A stretch of 58,019 bases of DNA from Chloroflexota bacterium. Lineage in GTDB: Bacteria > Chloroflexota > Anaerolineae > Anaerolineales > UBA11579. The DNA lies in the NCBI GenBank assembly GCA_016191875.1, contig JACPVG010000019.1:1-58019 (forward strand). The letters run 5' to 3'. The position numbers and the translations under genes are program-made. Below are positions 36,043-44,613 of this stretch, piece by piece (within the stretch, counting starts at the first letter, position 1; the number at the start of each line of letters is the position of its first letter). A model generated the notes under the pieces. It saw only the letters and a list, made by a program, of their open reading frames with translations. It made no database searches and had not been told where the DNA came from.

Positions 36043-37944
36043 TCATTCCTCAGCCAGCGCGATGATCTTGTCCTCAGGGCTGAAAACCGTTTCGGTTTCC
36101 TTGTGCGGATTGGTGCGCACGCCGTAGGATTTCTCTGGCTGGCGGGCTTCGCTGGTGATACGGTAGCCGATCGCAACCTCGCCGCGCCGCCGGGCGGCTT
36201 CCACTACCGTATAGAAATTCACCGACTGGCCCAGCGCCACATACTCTCCAGCCGGTTTCAGGTAGATCTCCACGCCTTCCGGGTCGAACAGGTCGGTGAA
36301 CACATCGTAAAGGTGGCTGTTTTCGGAAAGCTGCGCCAGCATCAGGCTGATGAGATGGTCGCTGACAATGAAATCGTCCACGCGTGCCACTTCGGCCAGT
36401 TCCCGGTTGCGCATATCCAGCATCTCACTGACGATGGAGAAGGGCGTCTGGTCGCGTTCAGCGATGTCGCGCAGGTGCAGCAGGGTGACGAGCGTGCGGG
36501 CGTCAGAATCCTGTGCGTCCATATCCAGATCAGCCAGCACGATGACGTGGTCATATTCAGCGGCCTGGAGCGAATCGAGCAGGGCGCGGTCGGTGGTGTC
36601 GCCGGGTCTGAAGGTGAAACGCTGGTTCTTGAGGCCCGTGCAGGCGGCCGTGGCTTCCACCTGGCGCTTCCCGCCTGCCACGACCATCAGTTCCGAACCC
36701 GCGGCGACATATGCATCCAGTTCGCGGGCAATGACGGCCGCGCTGGGGTTCCAGCCGATGAGCAAGGCCTTCTCCGGCTGGCGCGCCTGGCTCTGACCGG
36801 CGGCGCGAATCTGGCCTTCCTGCACCACGGCCGGCGCGCTGGAAAGGACGATGGTGTCGTCGTCGGCCGAGATGGCGATCAGGCGGTCGCCGGATTTCAG
36901 CACGGTGGCGTGGTCGGGGTTGAGAACCGCCCGGCCGTCGGCGAATTGCAGGCCGATGATGGTGGAATCTTCGTAGGCCAGCAGGGCATCGCCGAAGGTC
37001 TTGCCTGCCAGTGCTGGTTCCTCTTTGAAGTAGATCTCGTCGCCGCCGAAATCGAGCAGTTCGCTGTACACCACCGAAAGGCCGGATTGGCGCGAGGTCT
37101 GGGCGGTGATGCGGGCGATGAGTTCGCCCACCAGCACGGCCCGCACGTTGTCGCGGGCGCTGATCATCCGCACCACGTCCAGGTTCTTCGGGTGGGACAT
37201 CTGAGTGACGATGTTATAGGGGGCTTCGCGGCGGTTGGGGTTGTTGGTGACGGCCAGGATGGTTTTGATGACGGTTGAATCGGGGTCGCCCTCTTCGGGC
37301 GGAAGCACGATGATGGCGCGCGCCGCGTGCGGGCTGGCGATCTCGATGTCCGTCGGGTCGGCGGGCGAGCCGGAGCGGCAAATGATGCGCGTGGTGCGCG
37401 TATCGGTGACGCGGGCGCGAATCTCGTCTTCCATCTCCACCTTGTCCTTCTCGGCCAGCACCACGATGACCGCCCGTTTCTGGTTGGCGTTGGCGAGGAT
37501 GAGTTCCGGCAGGATGGTGAAGATCTGCGGCGACCAGCCGAGGATGACAGTGTGTCCGGATTCGAGCACCAGCGAACGGCCCTTGCGCAGTTCATCCAGC
37601 TTGCCCTCCACGCCCGCGCCCAACACGCCGATGAGCGTGGAGACCACGAACACGCCGCCCAGGGTGACGAACAGCATCACCAGCCGGAAGCCCGGCCCGG
37701 TGTCGCCGCCCATGGTGCCGGCGTCCAGCGTGCGCATCAGGCTGGCCCAGGCGGCCTCGCCGAAGCCCATGGCGCCCTCTTCGCCCTCCTGGGCGATGCC
37801 CACCAGGCTGATGACGGCGGCGGCGATGGCGATGATGGTGAGCGAGAGCGCGGCCAGCATCCCGATCATGGCCGGCGTGCCGGCGGCCATCAGGTTATCG
37901 AACCGGTAGCGCAGGCGCTGCGCCAGAGTGGGTTGGGGGGTCAT
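36043..37944 (-). CDS. CASTOR/POLLUX-like RCK-containing ion channel protein
   Basis: A 633-residue membrane protein. Two TM helices near the N-terminus (MIGMLAALSLTIIAIAAAVISLVG and FRLVMLFVTLGGVFVVSTLIGVL) flank a pore-like segment (SLMRTLDAGTMGGD). Two RCK-like NAD-binding modules follow: HTVILGWSPQIFTILPEL and KALLIGWNPSAAVIARELD, matching plant CASTOR/POLLUX and bacterial relatives. The PPEEGDPDSTVIKTILAV and MSHPKNLDVVRMI motifs support this. The ATG at 37944 has GAGGAG before it; the frame extends to 37995 without family sequence. Likely a K+/Ca2+-type channel or a regulatory subunit; conductance unproven. Confidence 0.87.
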   Translation of the reverse strand: MTPQPTLAQRLRYRFDNLMAAGTPAMIGMLAALSLTIIAIAAAVISLVGIAQEGEEGAMGFGEAAWASLMRTLDAGTMGGDTGPGFRLVMLFVTLGGVFVVSTLIGVLGAGVEGKLDELRKGRSLVLESGHTVILGWSPQIFTILPELILANANQKRAVIVVLAEKDKVEMEDEIRARVTDTRTTRIICRSGSPADPTDIEIASPHAARAIIVLPPEEGDPDSTVIKTILAVTNNPNRREAPYNIVTQMSHPKNLDVVRMISARDNVRAVLVGELIARITAQTSRQSGLSVVYSELLDFGGDEIYFKEEPALAGKTFGDALLAYEDSTIIGLQFADGRAVLNPDHATVLKSGDRLIAISADDDTIVLSSAPAVVQEGQIRAAGQSQARQPEKALLIGWNPSAAVIARELDAYVAAGSELMVVAGGKRQVEATAACTGLKNQRFTFRPGDTTDRALLDSLQAAEYDHVIVLADLDMDAQDSDARTLVTLLHLRDIAERDQTPFSIVSEMLDMRNRELAEVARVDDFIVSDHLISLMLAQLSENSHLYDVFTDLFDPEGVEIYLKPAGEYVALGQSVNFYTVVEAARRRGEVAIGYRITSEARQPEKSYGVRTNPHKETETVFSPEDKIIALAEE

Positions 37945-38067
37945 GCGCTTCTCCTCAGGCAGAGCGATTTGTGTCGGATTTTCCCATGATACCACCGCCG
38001 CTGGTTGCCATTAACCAGGAGAGGCCGGGATAAAAGCCCGGCCTCTCGAATGCTTCGGCGAATGGCG

Positions 38068-40377
38068 CTATTTCTTGCTGGCGGGCCGCTTTTTGGGTGC
38101 CGCCGCTTTCTGGGCGCCGCCGCGGCTGCCGGCATCCATCACGGCCACCGCCGCCATGTTGACGATGTCGCGCACCTCGTCGCCGGTTTGCAGCACGTGC
38201 ACCGGCGCGCCCACGCCCAGCAGGATCGGCCCGATGGCCTGGGTGTTGGGGCCGCCCAGCCGGTCCACCAGTTTGTAGGCGATGTTGGCGGATTCGAGGC
38301 TGGGGAAGATGAGCACGTTGGCATCCTTGACCCGGCTGAAGGGGTAACGCTGCTCGATGATGTCGGCCACCACGGCCGCATCCGCCTGCATCTCGCCGTC
38401 CACCACCAGGTCAGGGCGGCGGGCGTGCACCAGTTCCGTGGCCCGGCGCACCTTGTCCGAGAGGGCGTGGGGGGTCGAGCCGAAGTTGGAGAACGACAGC
38501 ATCGCCACGCGCGGCTCCAGTCCCAGTTTCCCGGCGTAGTCGGCCGCCAGGATGGCGATATCCGCCAGGTCTTCGCTGGAGGGGTCGATGTTCACCGTGG
38601 CGTCGCTGAACAGGTAGACTTTCTCATCGATGATCATGATGTACACCCCGGCGGCAATGCGGGCCTCCGCGCTGGTGTGGTGAATCTGCAAGGCGGGCCG
38701 GATGACCTCCGGGTATTCGAACGTCAGGCCGGAGAGGAAAGCATCGGCGTCGCCCATTTTCACCATCATGGCGGCGAAGACGTTGCGGTCGCGCAGGTTC
38801 TTGTGCGCCTGGCGGCGGCTGACGCCTTTGCGCTGGCGCTCGGCGTACAGGGCTTCGACGTATTTCTCCTGGCGCTTGAAGTTCAGGTGGTCGACCACCT
38901 CGGGCTGGTAATCCAGGCCGAGTTCCTCAATGCGCTGGCGCACCACGTCCGGCCGCCCGATGAGAATCGGGTGGGCGATGCCTTCGTCCAACACCTGGGC
39001 GGCGGCGCGGATGATCTTTGGCTCTTCGCCCTCGGCGAACACCAACCGTTCCTGTTTCTTGACCGCCTTGGCCTGGTTCATGATGAAGTGCCGCACCTGC
39101 TGGCCCTTGCCCTGGCGGAAGGCGAGCTGCTGCTTGTATTCTTCGATGTCGATGGCCTTGCGGGCCACGCCGGTCTGCATGGCGGCTTCGGCCACGGCCG
39201 GGGCTTCCCAGAGCAGGACGCGCGGGTCAAGTGGTTTGGGGATGATGTAGTCGCGCCCGAACTTGATGCTGGTCTCGCCATAGGCGCGCAGCACGCTGTC
39301 GGGCACGTCTTCCTTGGTGAGCGCCGCCAGGGCGTGGGCGGCGGCCAGTTTCATTTCGTCGTTGATGGCGCGGGCGTGCACGTCCAGCGCGCCGCGGAAG
39401 ATGAATGGGAAGCCCAGCACATTGTTGACCTGGTTGGGGTAATCCGAGCGGCCGGTGGCGACGATCGAGTCGGGCCGGGCGGCCTTGGCATCCTCGTACT
39501 TGATTTCCGGGTCCGGGTTGGCCATGGCGAAGATGATCGGGTCCTTGGCCATGGTTTTGACCATCTCCGGCTTCAGCATGTCAGCCACCGAAAGGCCGTA
39601 GAACACATCCGCGTCGCGCACCGCATCGGCCAGGGTGCGGGCATCGGTATCCACCGCCATGTCTTCTTTGTATTCGTTCATGCCTTCCGTGCGGCCCTTG
39701 TAGACCACGCCCTTGCTGTCCACCAGCAGGATGTTCTCCGCTTTGACGCCGAGTTTGGCGGCCATTTTGGCGCACGAGATGGCCGAAGCCCCCGCGCCGG
39801 ACACGGCAATGCGAATCTTCTTGATGTCCTTGCCCGTGATTTCCAGCGCGTTGAGCAGACCCGCGCCGGAGATGATGGCCGTGCCGTGCTGGTCGTCGTG
39901 GAAGACCGGGATATCGAGCATTTCCTTCAACTTCGTCTCGATGTAGAAGCATTCCGGGGCTTTGATGTCTTCGAGGTTGATGCCGCCGAAGGTCGGGGCG
40001 ATGGCGCGCACCACGTTGATGATCTCATCCGGGTCGAGGCTGTCCAGTTCGATGTCGAACACATCGATGTCGGCGAATTTCTTGAACAGCACGCCCTTGC
40101 CTTCCATCACCGGCTTGGAAGCCAGCGCCCCCAGGTTGCCCAGGCCGAGGATGGCCGTGCCGTTGGAGACGACCGCAATGAGGTTGGCGCGTGAGGTGTA
40201 TTCAAATGCCAGGGCCGGGTCGCGGGCGATCTCCAGCACCGGTTCGGCCACGCCCGGCGAGTAGGCCAGGCCGAGGTCGCGCTGGGTGTCGAGCGGTTTG
40301 GTGGGGAGGATGGAGATCTTGCCCGGTTTGCCGTTCAGGCGGTGATATTCCAGGGCTTCTTCACGCATATTGCTCAT
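38068..40377 (-). CDS. maeB: NADP-type malic enzyme with phosphotransacetylase-like domain
   Basis: Decarboxylates malate to pyruvate, cytosolic. 769 residues. The malic-enzyme part holds [39 protein letters not shown], the metal site [11 protein letters not shown], and the cofactor fold [15 protein letters not shown]; then [11 protein letters not shown]. Residues about 430-750 are the PTA-like domain ([22 protein letters not shown]-like [13 protein letters not shown]), usually allosteric and acetyl-CoA-binding in MaeB. A Lys/Ala-rich tail ends the protein. GAGGAG precedes the ATG. Links to sucCD and the carboxylase genes as central carbon metabolism. Confidence 0.95.
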   Translation of the reverse strand: MSNMREEALEYHRLNGKPGKISILPTKPLDTQRDLGLAYSPGVAEPVLEIARDPALAFEYTSRANLIAVVSNGTAILGLGNLGALASKPVMEGKGVLFKKFADIDVFDIELDSLDPDEIINVVRAIAPTFGGINLEDIKAPECFYIETKLKEMLDIPVFHDDQHGTAIISGAGLLNALEITGKDIKKIRIAVSGAGASAISCAKMAAKLGVKAENILLVDSKGVVYKGRTEGMNEYKEDMAVDTDARTLADAVRDADVFYGLSVADMLKPEMVKTMAKDPIIFAMANPDPEIKYEDAKAARPDSIVATGRSDYPNQVNNVLGFPFIFRGALDVHARAINDEMKLAAAHALAALTKEDVPDSVLRAYGETSIKFGRDYIIPKPLDPRVLLWEAPAVAEAAMQTGVARKAIDIEEYKQQLAFRQGKGQQVRHFIMNQAKAVKKQERLVFAEGEEPKIIRAAAQVLDEGIAHPILIGRPDVVRQRIEELGLDYQPEVVDHLNFKRQEKYVEALYAERQRKGVSRRQAHKNLRDRNVFAAMMVKMGDADAFLSGLTFEYPEVIRPALQIHHTSAEARIAAGVYIMIIDEKVYLFSDATVNIDPSSEDLADIAILAADYAGKLGLEPRVAMLSFSNFGSTPHALSDKVRRATELVHARRPDLVVDGEMQADAAVVADIIEQRYPFSRVKDANVLIFPSLESANIAYKLVDRLGGPNTQAIGPILLGVGAPVHVLQTGDEVRDIVNMAAVAVMDAGSRGGAQKAAAPKKRPASKK

Positions 40378-40548
40378 CAGGGGACTCCTCGTGATAATTC
40401 TTCCAAAAGCGGGTGAATTGTATCCTACTCACAGGCGCGCGGCCCGTCCGCCGCGCGCCGCCCTCTATCTTCTCCCTCAATCCGGATTTATCAAGGTGTA
40501 TTTGCCATGATTACGGGAGGACAGGTATCACGCAAGGCGCGGGCGGGC

Positions 40549-40582
40549 GATTGCAGATTGAGGATTGTAGATTGTTGATTTG
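40549..40582. repeat. Short degenerate GATTG-type direct repeats
   Basis: Units of GATTGCAGATTGAGGATTGTAGATTG-like sequence, roughly every 7 bp, just before the RHS fragment promoter. They make the left edge of the accessory stretch 40.5-42.6 kb. Probably replication slippage; no function assigned. Confidence 0.5.
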
Positions 40583-40602
40583 CGATGCCGCGCCGCTATA
40601 AT
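40575..40602 (+). promoter_or_regulatory. Leaderless promoter of the orphan RHS fragment
   Basis: TTGATT (40575-40580), 16-bp spacer, TATAAT (40597-40602), 6 nt, then ATG at 40609. No Shine-Dalgarno is present. The layout equals that at 21170 and 46794. Confidence 0.65.
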
Positions 40603-40608
40603 GGGGGC

Positions 40609-41562
40609 ATGCGGCCGGGCGATTTTACAGAGCGTTTACAAGTGCGGGAAAAAGCGCGCCAAGACAGCATCTATAGCCCGCGATTGAGGCGGTTTGTGCA
40701 AGCAGATACCATCGTGCCCAATCTGTCCAGTCCACAGTCACTGAATCGGTTTATGTACGTTTATGGTAATCCATTGAACATGAATGATCCCAGTGGCCAT
40801 GATGGGAAATGCTTGCGTTATATGGATAACCAGTGCGTCGCCTACCAAACCAATGCCGGGACTACTACGGCGCAAGCGCCTTCGTCTCCAACCACACCTG
40901 CGACACAGGCCCAGACGGAGCAGAATCTTGAGGACCAGCTCAAGACTGAGGTATGTAATGGGAGCGGCCCTCAGTTAGATATTTGCGACGAGGAGCCAGA
41001 TGACAAGCCCATGGCAGTCAACTGTGCTCTTCACACCAGACTACCGCAGTGCAGAAGAGAGAAAAGCCTATGTGAAGCCCAACCCTGGCATACGGGTTGC
41101 GAATCAGAGCCCATTACAAACCCCCTCACTTTCTGCCCTGATTGGGGATGCACGATTCCGCCCTACATTCCCCCTCCTTACGCACTTCCTCCAGACGTGA
41201 GACCTCCTGATTATCTAAATGTTACCTACACTGCAATTGGGCCCGGGGTAGGTTGGGGATTTTCGCTGATTATGGACGAATTTGGAAACGTTTACTTTGG
41301 TACTGGCCCGGCGTTCGGAATTCCAGGAGGTGGTGTTTCAATTACTGATGGGTGGCTAACAGGTGGCTCTCCAGATGAGGAGAGGCTTGAATCCTATCTA
41401 ACCGGACCGTACTCGGATCTAAGCGGTGGATACGTAGCAGGCTGGGGTATTGAAGGAACTCCTCCATACACAAACATTGGGAGCTCGAGCTTTGAGGTTG
41501 GTTTCTATACGCCTGGAGCAAGCTACTCAATCGGCTATGCCTGGCAAATTTGGGATCCGTAG
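40609..41562 (+). CDS. Orphan RHS-repeat C-terminal tip with unknown tail
   Basis: A 317-residue product. Residues 21-65 are the RHS-associated core end (IYSPRLRRFVQADTIVPNLSS, then SLNRFMYVYGNPLNMNDPSGH), which in full RHS proteins precedes a variable toxin domain. The upstream repeats (over a thousand residues) are absent. The tail has a Thr/Ala/Gln stretch (TTTAQAPSSPTTPATQAQTEQ split by Pro), several Cys, a Pro/Tyr run (PPYIPPPYALPP) and a Gly/Tyr-rich beta-like end. I recognise no toxin family. A/T-richer than neighbours. It may be a silent tip cassette or a live small effector; the promoter at 40575 favours expression. Confidence 0.65.
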   Translation: MRPGDFTERLQVREKARQDSIYSPRLRRFVQADTIVPNLSSPQSLNRFMYVYGNPLNMNDPSGHDGKCLRYMDNQCVAYQTNAGTTTAQAPSSPTTPATQAQTEQNLEDQLKTEVCNGSGPQLDICDEEPDDKPMAVNCALHTRLPQCRREKSLCEAQPWHTGCESEPITNPLTFCPDWGCTIPPYIPPPYALPPDVRPPDYLNVTYTAIGPGVGWGFSLIMDEFGNVYFGTGPAFGIPGGGVSITDGWLTGGSPDEERLESYLTGPYSDLSGGYVAGWGIEGTPPYTNIGSSSFEVGFYTPGASYSIGYAWQIWDP

Positions 41563-41580
41563 ACTAAGAAAGAAAAAGAT

Positions 41581-41853
41581 GTGAGCGTCCAAGAATCTGT
41601 AGTTTACGTTCTTCTTTCTGCGATTGTGTTCGGATTCATTTCATATTTGGCGTGGTTCAAGCCTGATTCCCTTAGGAATTACTACCTATCCTATTGGGAA
41701 CGAAGGTCGCCAAAGAACCCGCTTCGCGAATTCAACATAGCCTACATTAATGGCGCTAGCTGGATCTTGCTCATGAGACTTGGTAGTACTTTCTCATGTT
41801 TCGCCCTCATTCTACTAACAATTCTGCTCATAACAGGTCGGGTGAAGCCTTGA
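41581..41853 (+). CDS. Small two-helix membrane protein, possible RHS-tip partner
   Basis: A 90-residue protein from GTG at 41581, 18 bp after the RHS-tip stop. Two TM helices: VYVLLSAIVFGFISYLAWF near the N-terminus and FSCFALILLTILLITG at the C-terminus, with a basic/aromatic loop between them (NYYLSYWERRSPKNPLREF). AAGAAAGAAAAAG precedes the start. Immunity genes usually sit exactly here, after RHS toxin tips, but no sequence similarity supports immunity. Composition matches the RHS fragment, so they probably arrived together. Confidence 0.55.
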   Translation: MSVQESVVYVLLSAIVFGFISYLAWFKPDSLRNYYLSYWERRSPKNPLREFNIAYINGASWILLMRLGSTFSCFALILLTILLITGRVKP

Positions 41854-41917
41854 TGATGCTCTGAATTGAGAAACGATCGCTCTGCAATCGCGACGCCCGC
41901 ATCTGTGTCCCTAACCC

Positions 41918-41956
41918 TGTAAAATCCCCTTTACAAGGGTTTACGTGGATTTTACA
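41918..41956. repeat. Nested inverted repeats
   Basis: TGTAAAATCC (41918-41927) and GGATTTTACA (41947-41956) are perfect 10-bp arms. A shorter overlapping dyad, CCCTGTAAA with TTTACAAGGG (41915-41939), is nested. It lies in the ~820-bp gene-free stretch 41854-42676, of which this, the two tandem repeats and the promoter at 42599 are the only structures I see. It could be a transposon end or a recombination site. Confidence 0.5.
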
Positions 41957-42220
41957 AACACCTCTCACCAGTGCAACCTCTGCCACCTACAATACCTTCG
42001 GCGCCCCCTGCAAGACTCCGTGCAGCATCTGGCGGCCGTGTGGCGAGCCTCTGCTTGTTGCCGTGACCGCGTGAAATAGGTTGAAGCGCAGGGTTACCCG
42101 CCAGGAACGGGGGTTGCACCCAGCGAAGGCCCGTTCACCATCAGCGGTAATCGCCCACCAGGGCATCATTCCGCCTGCCCGCCATCTTCACCGCGCCGCC
42201 GCGCGCCCCCGGCCGCCGCC

Positions 42221-42260
42221 GACCCCTCGACCCCTCGACCACCCGACCCCTCGACCCCTC
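42221..42260. repeat. Tandem 8-bp repeat GACCCCTC
   Basis: Five units of GACCCCTC, the third degenerate (GACCACCC), in the gene-free region 41854-42676. Likely slippage product. Confidence 0.8.
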
Positions 42261-42300
42261 AACGAATGCTACACGCTGTGCGGCAGATGCTACACAATGT

Positions 42301-42388
42301 GACATGGATACTATACGGATGCTACATGGATGTGACATGGATACTACACGGATACTACACGGATGCTACATCGATGTGACATGGATAT
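42301..42388. repeat. 11-bp minisatellite, eight units
   Basis: Eight consecutive 11-bp units with consensus KACAYGGATRY, for example GACATGGATAC, TACACGGATGC, TACATGGATGT. Unit variants recur in order (about every 33-44 bp), showing repeated duplication. The period is close to one helical turn, so the ACA/GGAT blocks face the same side of the DNA. It ends 210 bp before the promoter of the operon at 42.6 kb. Confidence 0.9.
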
Positions 42389-42598
42389 GACAGAATTGTT
42401 AACAGGTGTGTCGCGCGATGTCCCTTTGTCCCATCCCAGCGGGCGCCCACCGCCCGCCACCGTATTCTCCTGCGCGGGTTCTTCCATTCGCGTTCATAGG
42501 ATTCGGGCCTTTTCGCCCCCTGAAACGCCAAAACCCTCTCAGAATCGCAAGAATCTTGAAGAATTACAAACAATACTTTAGAAAATCTTAATAATCGC

Positions 42599-42626
42599 TT
42601 GACAATCATGAACATAATGCTATAAT
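42599..42626 (+). promoter_or_regulatory. Strong extended -10 promoter of the shared-module operon
   Basis: TTGACA (42599-42604), 16-bp spacer, TATAAT (42621-42626), preceded by TGC so that an extended TGnTATAAT is formed. This is the best sigma-70-type promoter in the window. The leader is about 45 nt to the ATG at 42677. Confidence 0.9.
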
Positions 42627-42676
42627 CCGGGTAGATTGGTAAAGCAACTCTTTCGATTGTTGCACAGGAGAACGGC

Positions 42677-42814
42677 ATGTTGACGAAATACGCCCCACAC
42701 AGCCTCACCCGCGAACGCCTGGCCGCCTGGCTGCGGCGGTTGTTCTCCGCCTTGTTCGCCCGCCGCCGCGCCCACCAGACCTTCACCATCCGCGGCGGCG
42801 CCGGAACGGATTAG
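42677..42814 (+). CDS. 45-residue basic protein heading the shared-module operon
   Basis: ATG at 42677 follows AGGAG with 6-nt spacing; the product is 45 residues and very basic (RRLFSALFARRRAHQ), with an amphipathic helix likely at residues 12-34. It ends 13 bp before the DUF2089 gene, and its last codons carry that gene's GGAG. Too short for family recognition. The good ribosome site and promoter make it a real small protein or a leader peptide. Confidence 0.6.
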   Translation: MLTKYAPHSLTRERLAAWLRRLFSALFARRRAHQTFTIRGGAGTD

Positions 42815-42827
42815 GAGCCTCCCTGCC

Positions 42828-43208
42828 ATGTACCCTCTGCTTGGCAACTGCCCGGTCTGCGGCGGCGAGCTGGCCGTCACCACTCTCACCTGCCGCGAAT
42901 GCGACACCACCATTCAGGGCCGCTTCACGGCCGGGCCGTTCAGCGCGCTCAACCCCCAGCAGCTGGAGTTCGTGGAACTCTTCGTGCGCAATGAGGGCAA
43001 GATCACCCGCATGGAAGCCGAACTGGGCCTTTCCTACCCCACCATCCGCAACCGGCTGCACGAGGTCATCCGCGCCCTGGGCTACGAGCCGGGCGGCGAG
43101 GATGCCAGCGGCCTGACCGAAGACGACCGCCGCACCATCCTGGAAGACCTGGAGACCGGCAAGATCAATTACGAAGAAGCCATGCGCCTGCTGAAGGAAA
43201 GCGAGTAG
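42828..43208 (+). CDS. DUF2089 family protein (zinc ribbon, helix-turn-helix, SHOCT-like tail)
   Basis: A 126-residue soluble protein. Residues 8-30 form a zinc ribbon (CPVCGGEL, CRECDTTI). Residues 45-85 are a helix-turn-helix-like region (FVELFVRNEGKITRMEAELGLSYPTIRNRLHEVI). Residues 96-126 carry the helical module shared with the other genes of this operon (RRTILEDLETGKINYEEAMRLL). DUF2089 members are probable DNA-binding regulators, so this is the likely operon regulator (inference). The next gene starts 4 bp after its stop. Confidence 0.88.
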   Translation: MYPLLGNCPVCGGELAVTTLTCRECDTTIQGRFTAGPFSALNPQQLEFVELFVRNEGKITRMEAELGLSYPTIRNRLHEVIRALGYEPGGEDASGLTEDDRRTILEDLETGKINYEEAMRLLKESE

Positions 43209-43212
43209 CGCC

Positions 43213-44607
43213 ATGATGGACCAGATCATCTACGAAACCAACGAAAACCCGGAAGTCGTCATCGAGCGCGCTCACGGCAACCTGCACCTGCGCGGCTGGG
43301 ACCGCTCGGAGATTCGCATCGACGCGGCGGTGGACGACGCCGTGCAGTTCGAGGGCAGCCCCGACAAAGTGCGCATCGGCGCCGACGCCGGCATGGTCAT
43401 CCGTCTGCCCGCCGGAAGCACGGTCAAGGTCGAGCGCGTGGATGGCGAGGCGCTCGTCAAAAACCTGGAAGGTGAAGTGACCATCCAGACCGTGATGGGC
43501 CAGCTGCTCGTCAAGAACGCCGGCTCCATCCTGGTCGATGAGGTCTTCGGCAACCTGATCGTCAAACAGATCGAAGGCCAGGTGAAGGCCGGCAAGGTGC
43601 ATAGCAACGCCGCCCTGCGCGATATCGAAGGCCCGGCGCATCTCGGCCAGGTCAGCGGCAACCTGGAGGTGCGCGGCGCCGTCCACAATCTGGAGGCTTC
43701 CGCCCGCGGCCACGCCAGCCTGAACCTGGAGATCGAACCTCATCAGGCTTATCGGGTGAGCGCGCTGGGGAACATCGTCTGCCGCCTCGCGCCGGGGGCC
43801 AGCGCCCAGGTCAGCCTCAAATCCACGTCCGGTAACATCAGCCTGGCAACGCCTGAACGCAGCGAAACGCTCGAGCAGACGGAAGCGGAACTGACCCTTG
43901 GGGCGGGTGAAAGCCCGTTCATGTTGGAGGCCGGTGGGCGCATCGATTTCCGCGCCAGCGGCGCGGCCGGTGATGTGGACTCCGACGAGTTTGACTTCAA
44001 TTTCGAATTCGGCGAGGATTTCAGCAGCCTGGCCGAGGAGATCACCCAGCAGGTCACCGAACAGATCGAAACCCAGATGGAAACGTTCAACGAGCAGATC
44101 AGCTCGATGATGGAAAATTTCGAGAACCTTGGAATGGGCAAACGCCGCGAACTCGAACACAAGCGCCGTGAAATGGAGCGCAAACAGCACGAGATCGAGC
44201 GCAAACTGTCCCACGCCCGGCGGCAGGCCTACCGGGCCGCCCGCCATGCCGAGCACCGCGTTCACCGCGCCGGGCGCAGGGGCCGCACCGCCGGCGCGCC
44301 TGTGAGCGAAGAAGAGCGCATCATGATTCTCAAGATGCTGGAGGAAGGCAAGATCGGCGTGGCTGAAGCGGATATGCTCCTGGCCGCGCTGGAAGGTAGC
44401 CAGCCCGGCGGAAGTCTTCCTCCCCTTCCTCCCCTTCCTCCCATGCCTCCTATGCCGCCCATGCCACCCATGCCGCCGGCTCCCCCGGTTGGCGCAACGC
44501 CGCCGGTTGAGCCTGTGGAACCGATGGAACCCAAAGAGCCCCGCGAGCCGAAAGAGCCGCGCGAACCCAAAGAACCGCGCGCTCCGCGCCGCAAGAAGAA
44601 GGAATGA
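43213..44607 (+). CDS. DUF4097-type beta-repeat protein with SHOCT-like module and Pro-rich tail
   Basis: A 464-residue protein without signal peptide. Residues 1-260 are repetitive beta strands of the DUF4097 type (VEGEVTIQT-like EGEVTIQTVMGQLLV, VSGNLEVRGAVHNLEA, KSTSGNISLATPE). A coiled coil rich in Glu/Arg/Gln/Lys follows (about 275-350; EHKRREMERKQHEIERKL). The shared module is at 366-394 (ERIMILKMLEEGKIGVAEA). The tail alternates Pro/Met (PPMPPMPPMPPMP) then EPKEPREPKEPRE repeats. The order suggests a beta-helix platform, an oligomerisation rod and a sticky tail. No enzyme motif is present. Next gene 6 bp on. Confidence 0.82.
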   Translation: MMDQIIYETNENPEVVIERAHGNLHLRGWDRSEIRIDAAVDDAVQFEGSPDKVRIGADAGMVIRLPAGSTVKVERVDGEALVKNLEGEVTIQTVMGQLLVKNAGSILVDEVFGNLIVKQIEGQVKAGKVHSNAALRDIEGPAHLGQVSGNLEVRGAVHNLEASARGHASLNLEIEPHQAYRVSALGNIVCRLAPGASAQVSLKSTSGNISLATPERSETLEQTEAELTLGAGESPFMLEAGGRIDFRASGAAGDVDSDEFDFNFEFGEDFSSLAEEITQQVTEQIETQMETFNEQISSMMENFENLGMGKRRELEHKRREMERKQHEIERKLSHARRQAYRAARHAEHRVHRAGRRGRTAGAPVSEEERIMILKMLEEGKIGVAEADMLLAALEGSQPGGSLPPLPPLPPMPPMPPMPPMPPAPPVGATPPVEPVEPMEPKEPREPKEPREPKEPRAPRRKKKE

Positions 44608-44613
44608 CAGCCC

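Noticed and set aside
42301..42388. Short repeats considered as a CRISPR array
   Set aside because: Units are 11 bp, directly adjacent, without spacers, and no cas genes are near.
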